Part shown: positions 1-7,566 of the stretch, piece by piece
How the letters are laid out: every line of letters begins with the position of its first letter
Position numbering within the stretch: the first letter of the stretch is position 1
Assembly (NCBI RefSeq): GCF_030549615.1
Contig: NZ_CP130832.1
Coordinates: forward strand, 2,232,001 to 2,296,000
Source: Stenotrophomonas sp. 610A2
GTDB lineage: Bacteria > Pseudomonadota > Gammaproteobacteria > Xanthomonadales > Xanthomonadaceae
DNA length: 64,000 bases
Reading direction: 5' to 3'
Notes under the pieces: model-generated
Told to the model about the DNA's origin: nothing
Databases searched by the model: none
The model's input: the letters and a program-made list of their open reading frames with translations, nothing else
Program-made: the position numbers and the translations under genes

Positions 1-111
1 CCTGGTGTCTACCGTGCTGTGGCCTTCATCAGGCCGCATTTCCAGCTCGATGAGCTGTCTGTTTCGTTGCGTCTTGTTGCTGAACTGCCGGCGTCGGCAA
101 AGAAGTCGTAA
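1..111 (+). CDS. tssC: T6SS contractile sheath large subunit TssC (VipB), C-terminal end only
   Basis: The window opens inside this gene. Reading from base 1 gives 36 residues and a TAA stop at 109-111. The peptide contains IRPHFQLDELSVSLRLV and then AELP, which is the typical C-terminal end of TssC/VipB sheath subunits. TssC pairs with TssB to form the cytoplasmic contractile sheath around the Hcp tube. The rest of the gene, and presumably tssB, lie to the left of the window. The position directly before hcp is the usual T6SS order. The identification rests on a short but characteristic tail and on context. Confidence 0.85.
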   Translation, partial: PGVYRAVAFIRPHFQLDELSVSLRLVAELPASAKKS

Positions 112-138
112 CGTTTTGATGTTGCTTTAGCGTCGGGT

Positions 139-218
139 AGGGACTTCGGTCCCTGCCTAGCGGTGGCGCGCATTTCTAGAGGGCGAAGCCCCCCTCAACC
201 GCCGGGCCCCCGCCCGGC
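139..218 (+). promoter_or_regulatory. Stem-loop cluster in the tssC-hcp leader
   Basis: Two clear hairpins lie here. Bases 139-144 and 149-154 form a 6-bp stem closed by a TTCG tetraloop. Bases 201-207 and 212-218 form a perfect 7-bp GC stem with a 4-base loop. A third, weaker GGGC/GCCC hairpin lies between them around 181-190. None is followed by a T-run, so they look more like RNA processing or stability elements than strong terminators. The likely purpose, inferred, is to let hcp be expressed at much higher level than tssC. Confidence 0.55.
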
Positions 219-257
219 AAACAATCTCACGGAAGAACGGAATTTAGGAGACCAGAT

Positions 258-755
258 ATGCAACATGCTTTTCTTTCCATTGACACCATCAAAGGTGAGT
301 CGCACGACGACAAGCACAAGGATTGGATTGAAATCCAGTCCTTCTCGCAGGATCTGCTGCAGCCTCGCTCGGCCACTGCCTCCACCTCCGGTGGTACCAC
401 GGCAGCCCGCGTGAATCTGTCGCCGATCGAAATCATCAAGTCGATCGATCTCGCTTCCACGGCCCTTAACCAGGCCGCCGCAAACGGCACCACCTTCCCC
501 AAGGCACGCGTTGAGTTCATGCGTGCGGACAAGGACGGCAACGCGATCAATTACTACCTGGTCGAGCTGCTGAACGTGCTGGTACACCGCGTCACCACCA
601 CGGTTGACAAGGAAGGTATGCCGCAGGAAGTGGTTCAGTTGAGCTTCGGTGCAATCAAGTGGACTTACCAGCAGCAGAAGCCGGAAGGCGGAGTTGGTGG
701 CAAGACCGTGGCACAGTGGAGCGCAACCAAGAACATCCCGAACTACACCGTTTGA
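258..755 (+). CDS. hcp: T6SS tube protein Hcp
   Basis: This 165-residue protein stacks as hexameric rings to build the inner tube that the sheath fires outward, and it also carries small effectors. Its length and features match the Hcp family: an MQHAFLSIDTIKGES start, a VNLSPIEIIKSIDLAS segment, and YYLVELLNVLVHRV followed by VVQLSFGAIKWTY near the C-terminus. A GGAG ribosome-binding site at 247-250 sits 7 bases before ATG 258. It lies after the hairpin-rich leader and before a strong hairpin, an arrangement that isolates hcp as a highly expressed unit between tssC and tssE. The gene is intact. Confidence 0.96.
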   Translation: MQHAFLSIDTIKGESHDDKHKDWIEIQSFSQDLLQPRSATASTSGGTTAARVNLSPIEIIKSIDLASTALNQAAANGTTFPKARVEFMRADKDGNAINYYLVELLNVLVHRVTTTVDKEGMPQEVVQLSFGAIKWTYQQQKPEGGVGGKTVAQWSATKNIPNYTV

Positions 756-764
756 TGATGTGTT

Positions 765-793
765 CTGCGATGGCGCGTCAAGCGCCATCGCAG
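765..793 (+). terminator. Strong hairpin after hcp
   Basis: Bases 765-776 and 782-793 are perfectly complementary (12 bp, 5-base loop). No T-run follows, so it is either an intrinsic terminator of weak type or a 3-prime stabiliser that sets hcp mRNA apart from the downstream tssE-tssH transcript. Confidence 0.6.
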
Positions 794-875
794 TCTCAAT
801 CCCGGCAAGGCCAGGAACGGCCCTGCAGTTGCATCGATGCCTTGACGCACGGATGCCCAGCTACCGGAAACAACG

Positions 876-1367
876 ATGAAGGGACTCGAACCCAGCCTGT
901 TGGAAAAGCTGTTTGACGATAACCCGCGCAGTGCGGGTGCCGGGCCGATCTTCAAGTCCGTATCGCTGGAGCAGTACAAAGAGTCCATCGCGCGTGACCT
1001 GGAGGGGCTGCTGAATTCGCGCGCCGCTTTCCAGGAAAGCGATATGGCCGAGTTCCCGAATTGCCGTCAGTCCTTGCTGACTTATGGGCTTGCCGATTTC
1101 TCGGCAATGAGCCTTGCCAATGCCTATGACCGTTCCGCCATCTGCCGCTCGTTGGAGCAGGCGGTCGGCCGCCATGAGCGCCGTTTGAAGAACGTCAGCG
1201 TGCAGCTTGATGCCGGCAACCAGTTCGCCGGTGGCCTGCATTTCACCATTCATGCGCTGCTGGATCTCGAGCCTGCGCGTGAGCCGGTAAGTTTCGACGC
1301 GATGCTGCAGCCGTCCACGCTGCAGTATCAGGTTACCCGCGCCCGTCGCACCCAGCAGGCGCTCTGA
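876..1367 (+). CDS. tssE: T6SS baseplate subunit TssE (gp25-like)
   Basis: This 163-residue protein belongs to the family related to T4 gp25, the baseplate wedge part that nucleates sheath assembly. It opens with LEPSLLEKLFDDNP and carries YKESIARDLEGLLNSR, the conserved R-x-L-x-x-LLN-sR element of TssE proteins, then NCRQSLLTYGLADFS. Cytoplasmic. Its stop overlaps the tssF start by one base (TGATG at 1365-1369), so the two are translationally coupled. The upstream hairpin suggests lower expression than hcp. Confidence 0.92.
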   Translation: MKGLEPSLLEKLFDDNPRSAGAGPIFKSVSLEQYKESIARDLEGLLNSRAAFQESDMAEFPNCRQSLLTYGLADFSAMSLANAYDRSAICRSLEQAVGRHERRLKNVSVQLDAGNQFAGGLHFTIHALLDLEPAREPVSFDAMLQPSTLQYQVTRARRTQQAL

Positions 1368-3202
1368 TGCAGGATCTGCTGCCCTTCTATGAGCGCGAAC
1401 TGGCTTACCTGCGCCGTTATGGCCGTGAGTTCGCCGAGCGCTACCCGAAGATCGCCGGCCGTCTGCAGTTGTCCGCCGATGGCAGCCAGGACCCGCACGT
1501 CGAGCGCCTGATCGAGGCCTTCGCGCTGTTGAGTGCGCGTGTGTCCAAGCGCATTGACGACGACTACCCCGAGTTCACCGACGCGCTGCTGGATGTGCTG
1601 TACCCGCACTACCTGCGGCCATTCCCGGCCTGTTCGATTGCCTATTTCGATATGGACGGCGTCGCCTCCAAGTTGAGTGCGCCAGTGCGGATTCCGCGCG
1701 GGACCTCCTTGCAGAGCCGCGCAGTGCGCGGCGTTCCCTGCGATTTCCGTACCAGCTACGACGTGGTGCTGGCACCTATTGGCATCTCCGCTGTGACGTA
1801 CCGGGCGGTGGCTGATGCGCCCATGGCAACCGCATTGCCGAGCGGTAGTGGGGGGCAGATATCACTGAGCTTCAACCTGCTCTCCGATCAGCTTGGATTC
1901 GCCCAGTTGGGCACCGACAAACTGCGCCTCTTCCTCGATGGCGAGCCTTCAGTACGTGCTGCCTTGCGTGACGCGCTGCTGCTCGGTGTAAAGGCCGCGT
2001 ATGTTGAGTCCGACGGCGATGGTCGCTGGCGCCGGCTTGAGTCAGTGCCGATCACCCCTGTTGGCTTTACTGACAGCGAAGCTTTGATCGATTTCCCGGC
2101 ACGCTCGCACCCGGCGTATCGCCTGCTGACCGAGCTGTTCGGCTACCCGGAAAAGTTCGGTTTCGTCGACCTGGACCTGACCGCCACCACCGCAGGCGCA
2201 AGCCGCCGTTTCACCTTGCACCTGATCCTGCCCGCCGGGCAGCAGGAGCGGACCAATGCAATGGTGCTGGAAGACATCGGCCTGCAGAACGTGCGGCTTG
2301 GTTGCACGCCCATCGTCAATCTGTTCAAGATCAACGGTGAGCCGATCCGGGTTACTCATCGCACGGTGAACTACCCGGTGTTGGCGGACGCACGCCGCGC
2401 CTATGCCTTCGAAGTGCATTCCATCGATTCGGTCTACCGCATCCGGCAGACGCCGCAGGGCGAGGCCATCCACGAGTTCCGTCCGTTCTATTCGCTGCAT
2501 CACGGTGAAGACCCGGATCGTACCGGGCAATACTGGGTCGCCCGCCACGACGAAGACATCGCAAGGCAAAGCCCCGGTTTTGAGATGGAGATCAGCTTCG
2601 TCGATCTCTCTTTCAATCCGGTGCTTCCGCAGACCGATACGGTGAGCCTGGAGCTGACCTGCAGCAACCGCGATCTACCGCATCAGCTCGCCTATGGCGT
2701 GGCCGGTGGTGATTTGAGCATCGAAGGTGGCAGCCCTGCCAAGGCGATCACACTGCTGCGCAAGCCAACCCGGCCACTGCGATTCCGCCACGGGCGCAGC
2801 GCGCAGTGGCGTCTGATTTCGCATTTGTCGCTGAACCAGCTGTCCCTGAGTGGCAGCGGTTTGGCGGCGCTGAAGGAAATGCTGCGCCTTTACGACCTGT
2901 CTGGCAGCAATGTTTCCGCGCGGCAGGTCGATGGCATTCTTGCGCTGGAGCAGGTGCCGGCGACGACCTGGATGTCGGGTCGCCAGTTCGCATCTGTCGT
3001 GCGCGGTCTTGAAATCCGCTTGACCATCAATGAGGCCCATTTTGTCGGCACCGGCGTGGCTGCATTCGCGCAGGTGATGGATCACTTCTTCGCACTGTAT
3101 GTGCATGCCAATAGCTTTACCCGACTGGTGCTGATTTCCGGCGACAGCGGGGAGGAGATCGTCCGATGCGAAGCGCGCAGCGGCGAATCGATCCTGGCGT
3201 AG
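1367..3202 (+). CDS. tssF: T6SS baseplate subunit TssF (VasA/ImpG)
   Basis: This 611-residue protein has the usual TssF length. The N-terminus MQDLLPFYERELAYLRRYGREFAERYPKIAGRL is a hallmark of the VasA/ImpG family, as is DDDYPEFTDALLDVLYPHYLRPFPACSI shortly after. TssF with TssG, TssE and TssK forms the wedge that docks under the membrane complex and surrounds the VgrG spike. The start overlaps the end of tssE, and the 3-prime end overlaps the tssG start by 37 bases, so E-F-G are one translationally coupled block. No interruption was seen. Confidence 0.95.
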   Translation: MQDLLPFYERELAYLRRYGREFAERYPKIAGRLQLSADGSQDPHVERLIEAFALLSARVSKRIDDDYPEFTDALLDVLYPHYLRPFPACSIAYFDMDGVASKLSAPVRIPRGTSLQSRAVRGVPCDFRTSYDVVLAPIGISAVTYRAVADAPMATALPSGSGGQISLSFNLLSDQLGFAQLGTDKLRLFLDGEPSVRAALRDALLLGVKAAYVESDGDGRWRRLESVPITPVGFTDSEALIDFPARSHPAYRLLTELFGYPEKFGFVDLDLTATTAGASRRFTLHLILPAGQQERTNAMVLEDIGLQNVRLGCTPIVNLFKINGEPIRVTHRTVNYPVLADARRAYAFEVHSIDSVYRIRQTPQGEAIHEFRPFYSLHHGEDPDRTGQYWVARHDEDIARQSPGFEMEISFVDLSFNPVLPQTDTVSLELTCSNRDLPHQLAYGVAGGDLSIEGGSPAKAITLLRKPTRPLRFRHGRSAQWRLISHLSLNQLSLSGSGLAALKEMLRLYDLSGSNVSARQVDGILALEQVPATTWMSGRQFASVVRGLEIRLTINEAHFVGTGVAAFAQVMDHFFALYVHANSFTRLVLISGDSGEEIVRCEARSGESILA

Positions 3203-4251
3203 CCCAGCAGCTGCTGGCCGAGCCGCACCGCTTCGAGTTCTTCCAGGCGGTGCGTCTGCTTGAGCAGGTGTTCGAGCGACAAGGAGTGAAATCAGGACAG
3301 GCGATTCCGATGCGGGTGCGTTTCCGCAACAGCCTGTCCCTGGGCTTCCCGGCGACCGAGTTGTCCGCCGAAGGTGAGGTGTACTCGCTGGCTGGCGATC
3401 GCCTGCAGGAGCGTGAAGACATCGAGCAGGCGCTGGCTGCTGAAACGCTGGGTGAAATACACCTGACACCCCATTTCATGGGCCTGCTCGGCACTTCAGG
3501 TGCATTGCCGCTGCACTACACCGAAACGTTGCAGATCCGCGAGCTATACGAGCGCGATCGCACCGCACGAGCCTTCCTCGATATTTTCTCAACCCGCGCC
3601 GTAGCGCTGCATTACGCGGCGTGGAAGAAACACCGGTTGGCATTGCAGTACGAGCTGGACCGGCGTGAGCGCTTCCTGCCGTTGGTGCTGTCGCTGCTTG
3701 GCATGGGCATGCACGAGCTGCGCGACCGCCTGCATGACGGCGAAGGCGACATCTTCGATCAGGCAGTGGCGTACTACGCGGGCGCGATCCGGCAGCGGCC
3801 AGTATCGGCAGCGCTGATGCAGCGCGTGCTCTCGGACTACTTCCAGGTGCCGCTCGAAGTTCAGCAGTTCGTTGGTGCCTGGTACCGCGTACCGGCAGGG
3901 CAGGCGACCCGCCTGGGGAAAGCCAATGCCGTGCTGGGTGCCAGCGCGTTGGCAGGTGATCGCGTCTGGCAGCGCGATCTGCGCCTGCGCCTGCGCATCG
4001 GCCCGCTGTCGAAGAAGGCGTTTGATGATTTCCTGCCCGGCGGAACTGCAGCCCTGGCCTTGGCCAAATGGCTGTCGCTGCTCACCGGCGGCACGCTTGA
4101 ATACGAGGTGCGGCTGGTACTGCGCGCCGAGGACGTCCAAGGCAGCACACTGGGAAATGGAGCGCGCTTGGGTTGGGACAGCTATATGTGTACACGCGGG
4201 CAAACCGTCGCGCGCGACGACACCACCTATGGCATCCATACGTTGCAATAA
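3166..4251 (+). CDS. tssG: T6SS baseplate subunit TssG (VasB/ImpH)
   Basis: This 361-residue protein is the usual partner of TssF. The N-terminus reads LLAEPHRFEFFQAVRLLEQVF, the conserved HRFEFFQAVRLLE element of VasB/ImpH proteins. LTPHFMGLLGTSGALPLHYTE and FLDIFSTRAVALHYAAWKKHR follow, both typical of TssG. The start at ATG 3166 lies inside tssF (37-base overlap), which keeps the conserved N-terminal element intact and gives coupled translation. It acts in the cytoplasm as part of the baseplate wedge. A 66-base gap then leads to clpV. Confidence 0.95.
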   Translation: MRSAQRRIDPGVAQQLLAEPHRFEFFQAVRLLEQVFERQGVKSGQAIPMRVRFRNSLSLGFPATELSAEGEVYSLAGDRLQEREDIEQALAAETLGEIHLTPHFMGLLGTSGALPLHYTETLQIRELYERDRTARAFLDIFSTRAVALHYAAWKKHRLALQYELDRRERFLPLVLSLLGMGMHELRDRLHDGEGDIFDQAVAYYAGAIRQRPVSAALMQRVLSDYFQVPLEVQQFVGAWYRVPAGQATRLGKANAVLGASALAGDRVWQRDLRLRLRIGPLSKKAFDDFLPGGTAALALAKWLSLLTGGTLEYEVRLVLRAEDVQGSTLGNGARLGWDSYMCTRGQTVARDDTTYGIHTLQ

Positions 4252-4317
4252 CGAGGCGCCGGCAGCGATGACGCTGCCGGTAATTGAACGGTTTCAGCAG
4301 GGAGTGCGTGGTTCCGA

Positions 4318-7068
4318 ATGAGCATCAACCTCAAAACACTTATCAGCAAGTTGGACGACACCTGCCGTCAGGCGACCCAGCGCGCAGCCAATCTGTGCAT
4401 GGCGCGTGGCAACTACGAGGTGGATCTGGAGCATCTGTTCCTGGCGCTGCTGGAGCAGCCCAAGAGCGACTTCGTGCTGATCGCCCAGCGCAGTGGCATA
4501 TCGCCTGAATCGCTTGAGCGCGATCTCAGCGACGAGATCGGCCAGTTCAAGACCGGCAATACACGCACGCCGGTGTTCTCCCAGCATCTGCCGGCCTTGT
4601 TCGAGCACGCCTGGTTGATCGCCTCGCTGGATTCGGAAACCACCCGCATCCGCAGCGGTCACCTGTTGCTGGCGCTGCTGACCGAGCCGGATCTGGCGCA
4701 GCTGGCGTACCGCGGCTCCAAATTGTTCGTGCGCTTCAAGCGAGAAGAGCTGAAGCACGATTTTGCCAAGCTGACCGAAGGTTCGCAGGAAGCGCAGACC
4801 GTTCGCTTCGCCGATGCCTCGGCAACGGGCGAAGGTGCTGGAGAAGATGCGGATGCAGTGCCGGGCGAGGCCAAGGGCGGCCTGTCCAAGACTCCCGCGT
4901 TGGACCAGTTCACCACCAACCTTACCCAGCGTGCGCGTGACGGCAAGATCGACCCGGTGATTGGCCGTGATGCCGAGATCCGTCAGGTCATCGACATCCT
5001 GATGCGCCGCCGCCAGAACAACCCCATCCTCACCGGTGAGGCCGGCGTCGGTAAAACCGCCGTCGTCGAAGGCTTGGCCCGCCGCATTGCCGAGAAGGAT
5101 GTGCCCGACGTGCTGCAAGGCGTTGAGCTGCACACCTTGGACATGGGCCTGTTGCAGGCCGGTGCCAGCGTCAAGGGCGAGTTCGAGAACCGCTTGAAGA
5201 ACGTGATCGACGAGGTCAAGAAGAGCCCGCACCCGATCATCCTGTTCATCGACGAAGCCCACACCATGATTGGTGCCGGCGGCTCCGCTGGCCAGAACGA
5301 CGCCGCCAACCTGCTAAAGCCAGCCCTGGCACGAGGCGAGTTGCGCACCATTGCCGCCACCACCTGGAGCGAGTACAAGAAATACTTTGAAAAGGACGCT
5401 GCCTTGGCGCGTCGTTTCCAGGTGGTGAAGGTGGAGGAGCCCAGCGAAGTGCTGGCCGCCGCCATGCTGCGCGGCATGGTCAGCCTGATGGAGGCGCACT
5501 TCGGCATCCGCGTGCTGGATGAAGCCGTGACCGAAGCCGTGCGCCTGTCGCACCGCTATATCAGCGGCCGCCAGCTGCCGGACAAGGCAGTCAGCGTGCT
5601 CGATACCGCCTGCGCCAAGGTCGCACTTGGGCAGAGCGCGACGCCCGCGATCATCGAAGACACCCGCAAGCACCTGGATCGGCTCGAGGCCGAGCTGGCC
5701 GCATTGCAGCGCGAGACTGCCGGCGGCAGCACCTTGCATGAGGAGCGCCTTGCCGAACTGAAGGCGCAGCAGATTGAAGCGCAGGCTGTGCTTGCCAGCA
5801 ATGAGCAGCGTTTGAGTGTCGAGCGTGAACTGGCCGGGCGGGTTGCAGCGCTGCGCCAGCAGCTTGAACAAGGCCTGGCGGGCGAGGGTGATGCGGATTC
5901 CTCCGCGGACGAGCAGGCCGACGTCGCTGTCGCAAAAACAACTGGCAAACGCAGCAAGTCAACGCGTGAGCTCTCGCCACAACATGCAGAGCTGGCGAAG
6001 TTGCAGGCGGAGCTGCGTGACCTGCAGGGCGAGACCCCGATGGTGCCACTGCAGGTGGATGGCACCGTCGTCGCTGAGATCGTGTCGGCATGGACCGGCG
6101 TGCCGCTTGGTCGCATGGTCAAGGATGAGATCCGCACCATCCGCTCGCTGGGCAGCCTGCTGGAAGAGCGGGTTATCGGCCAGGACCACGCGCTCGACGC
6201 CATCGCCCAGCGCGTGCGTACCGCGACCGCCAAGTTGGAAGACCCGAACAAGCCGCGCGGCGTGTTCATGTTTGTGGGGCCCTCCGGCGTGGGCAAGACC
6301 GAGACCGCGCTGGCCTTGGCTGACATTCTCTATGGCGGTGAGCGCAAGCTGATCACCATCAATATGAGTGAGTACCAGGAGGCGCATAGCGTGTCCGGCT
6401 TGAAGGGCTCGCCGCCGGGTTACGTGGGTTACGGCGAAGGCGGCGTGCTGACCGAAGCTGTGCGCCGCAACCCGTACAGCGTGGTGCTGCTTGACGAAGT
6501 GGAGAAGGCGCATCCGGACGTGCTGGAAATGTTCTTCCAGGTGTTCGACAAGGGCGTGATGGATGATGCTGAAGGCCGCGAAATAGACTTCCGCAATACC
6601 TTGATCATCCTCACCTCCAACATTGGCTCCTCACAGATCATGCAGTCCTGCCTGAACAAACCGGCAGAAGAAATTCCAACCGCAGACGCACTTGCCGAAG
6701 CCCTGCGGCCGATCCTGATGCGCAGCTTCAAGCCGGCCTTCCTTGGTCGCTTGAAGGTGGTGCCGTATTACCCGATCAGCGATGACGTGCTGGTGCGCAT
6801 CATCAGCCTCAAGCTCGGCCGCATTCGTGACCGCGTCAGCGCAAATCACAAGGCCAGCTTTAGCTGGGACGAAGGTCTGGTTGAAGCTGTACTAGCGCGC
6901 TGCACCGAGGTGGACTCGGGCGCACGCAATGTCGATCACATTCTCAACGGCACCTTGCTGCCGGAGATTGCGGAGAACGTATTGACCGCCATGGTCGAAG
7001 GCACCCGCATCAACAGCATCAAAGTCAGCGCTGGCAAGAAGGGCGATTTCAAGTACAAAGTTTCTTGA
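4318..7068 (+). CDS. clpV: T6SS sheath-recycling AAA+ ATPase ClpV (TssH)
   Basis: This 916-residue ATPase disassembles contracted sheath so that it can be reused. Domain order: Clp-N region (about 1-155) for sheath recognition; first AAA+ with Walker A GEAGVGKT (240-247) and Walker B ILFIDEAHT; a coiled-coil middle domain (about 430-590); second AAA+ with GPSGVGKT (654-661) and VVLLDEVEKAHPDV; C-terminal D2 lid. A charged, alanine-rich insert (about 525-560) widens the middle domain. Its place directly after tssG and the T6SS context separate it from ClpB. ATG 4318 follows CAGGGA at a loose spacing. Confidence 0.95.
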   Translation: MSINLKTLISKLDDTCRQATQRAANLCMARGNYEVDLEHLFLALLEQPKSDFVLIAQRSGISPESLERDLSDEIGQFKTGNTRTPVFSQHLPALFEHAWLIASLDSETTRIRSGHLLLALLTEPDLAQLAYRGSKLFVRFKREELKHDFAKLTEGSQEAQTVRFADASATGEGAGEDADAVPGEAKGGLSKTPALDQFTTNLTQRARDGKIDPVIGRDAEIRQVIDILMRRRQNNPILTGEAGVGKTAVVEGLARRIAEKDVPDVLQGVELHTLDMGLLQAGASVKGEFENRLKNVIDEVKKSPHPIILFIDEAHTMIGAGGSAGQNDAANLLKPALARGELRTIAATTWSEYKKYFEKDAALARRFQVVKVEEPSEVLAAAMLRGMVSLMEAHFGIRVLDEAVTEAVRLSHRYISGRQLPDKAVSVLDTACAKVALGQSATPAIIEDTRKHLDRLEAELAALQRETAGGSTLHEERLAELKAQQIEAQAVLASNEQRLSVERELAGRVAALRQQLEQGLAGEGDADSSADEQADVAVAKTTGKRSKSTRELSPQHAELAKLQAELRDLQGETPMVPLQVDGTVVAEIVSAWTGVPLGRMVKDEIRTIRSLGSLLEERVIGQDHALDAIAQRVRTATAKLEDPNKPRGVFMFVGPSGVGKTETALALADILYGGERKLITINMSEYQEAHSVSGLKGSPPGYVGYGEGGVLTEAVRRNPYSVVLLDEVEKAHPDVLEMFFQVFDKGVMDDAEGREIDFRNTLIILTSNIGSSQIMQSCLNKPAEEIPTADALAEALRPILMRSFKPAFLGRLKVVPYYPISDDVLVRIISLKLGRIRDRVSANHKASFSWDEGLVEAVLARCTEVDSGARNVDHILNGTLLPEIAENVLTAMVEGTRINSIKVSAGKKGDFKYKVS

Positions 7069-7089
7069 TTACGGAAGAAGGAGAACAGC

Positions 7090-7440
7090 ATGGAATTTTT
7101 CGGATTTGACCGCCAGGCAGCACTGAACCACTGCGACAGCCTTGAGCTGGGCCTGGGGCGCGACCTCGACCGCGTGCGCGCATGGAACCGTCTGCGCCCG
7201 GAGCACATCGTCGAACTGCTCGAAACTGCCGTACCGGCAGCGCGCCAGGATGCACGCATTGTGGCTGGCCAGATCAGCCGTGGCTCCTGGCGCATCCACA
7301 TGGATAGCGCGCCGGTCGGCAAGCCGCAGCTGGTGAGCAATATGCGTGAGGTGCTTATTTCCGCAGGTGGGCGTGACTATCGCCTGCAGGTCAGCGAAGG
7401 CGTGCGTCTGCGCCTTGAGGAAATCGCGCAGGTCGCTTGA
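7090..7440 (+). CDS. Small conserved-looking T6SS protein between ClpV and VgrG, function unknown
   Basis: This 116-residue protein starts 21 bases after clpV, behind an AAGGAG site (7077-7082), so it is co-transcribed with the core genes. It has no signal peptide, membrane segment or cysteine pair. The sequence is a helical N-terminal half (FGFDRQAALNHCDSLELGLG and LRPEHIVELLETAVPAARQD), then a strand-rich part (GSWRIHMDSAPVG, YRLQVSEGVRLRLEEIAQ). I do not recognise a named family. Position before vgrG makes a spike-assembly or baseplate accessory role plausible, but that is inference from neighbours only. Confidence 0.75.
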   Translation: MEFFGFDRQAALNHCDSLELGLGRDLDRVRAWNRLRPEHIVELLETAVPAARQDARIVAGQISRGSWRIHMDSAPVGKPQLVSNMREVLISAGGRDYRLQVSEGVRLRLEEIAQVA

Positions 7441-7456
7441 TGCAAAGGTAACAACG

Positions 7457-7486
7457 CCATTCCGGTGCCGGCGGGTTCCGGAATGG
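7457..7486 (+). terminator. Stem-loop between the small T6SS gene and vgrG
   Basis: Bases 7457-7465 and 7478-7486 form a perfect 9-bp stem with a 12-base loop that could itself pair further. No T-run follows. It sits in the 126-base gap before vgrG and may partly terminate or process the core transcript ahead of the spike/effector unit. Confidence 0.45.
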
Positions 7487-7566
7487 ATGGCAACAAACAG
7501 ATGCATCCAGCAGTTTTCAGTCCGGGCCGTAGCGCGCACTACCGCCCATGAAGGCAGATCAACACC

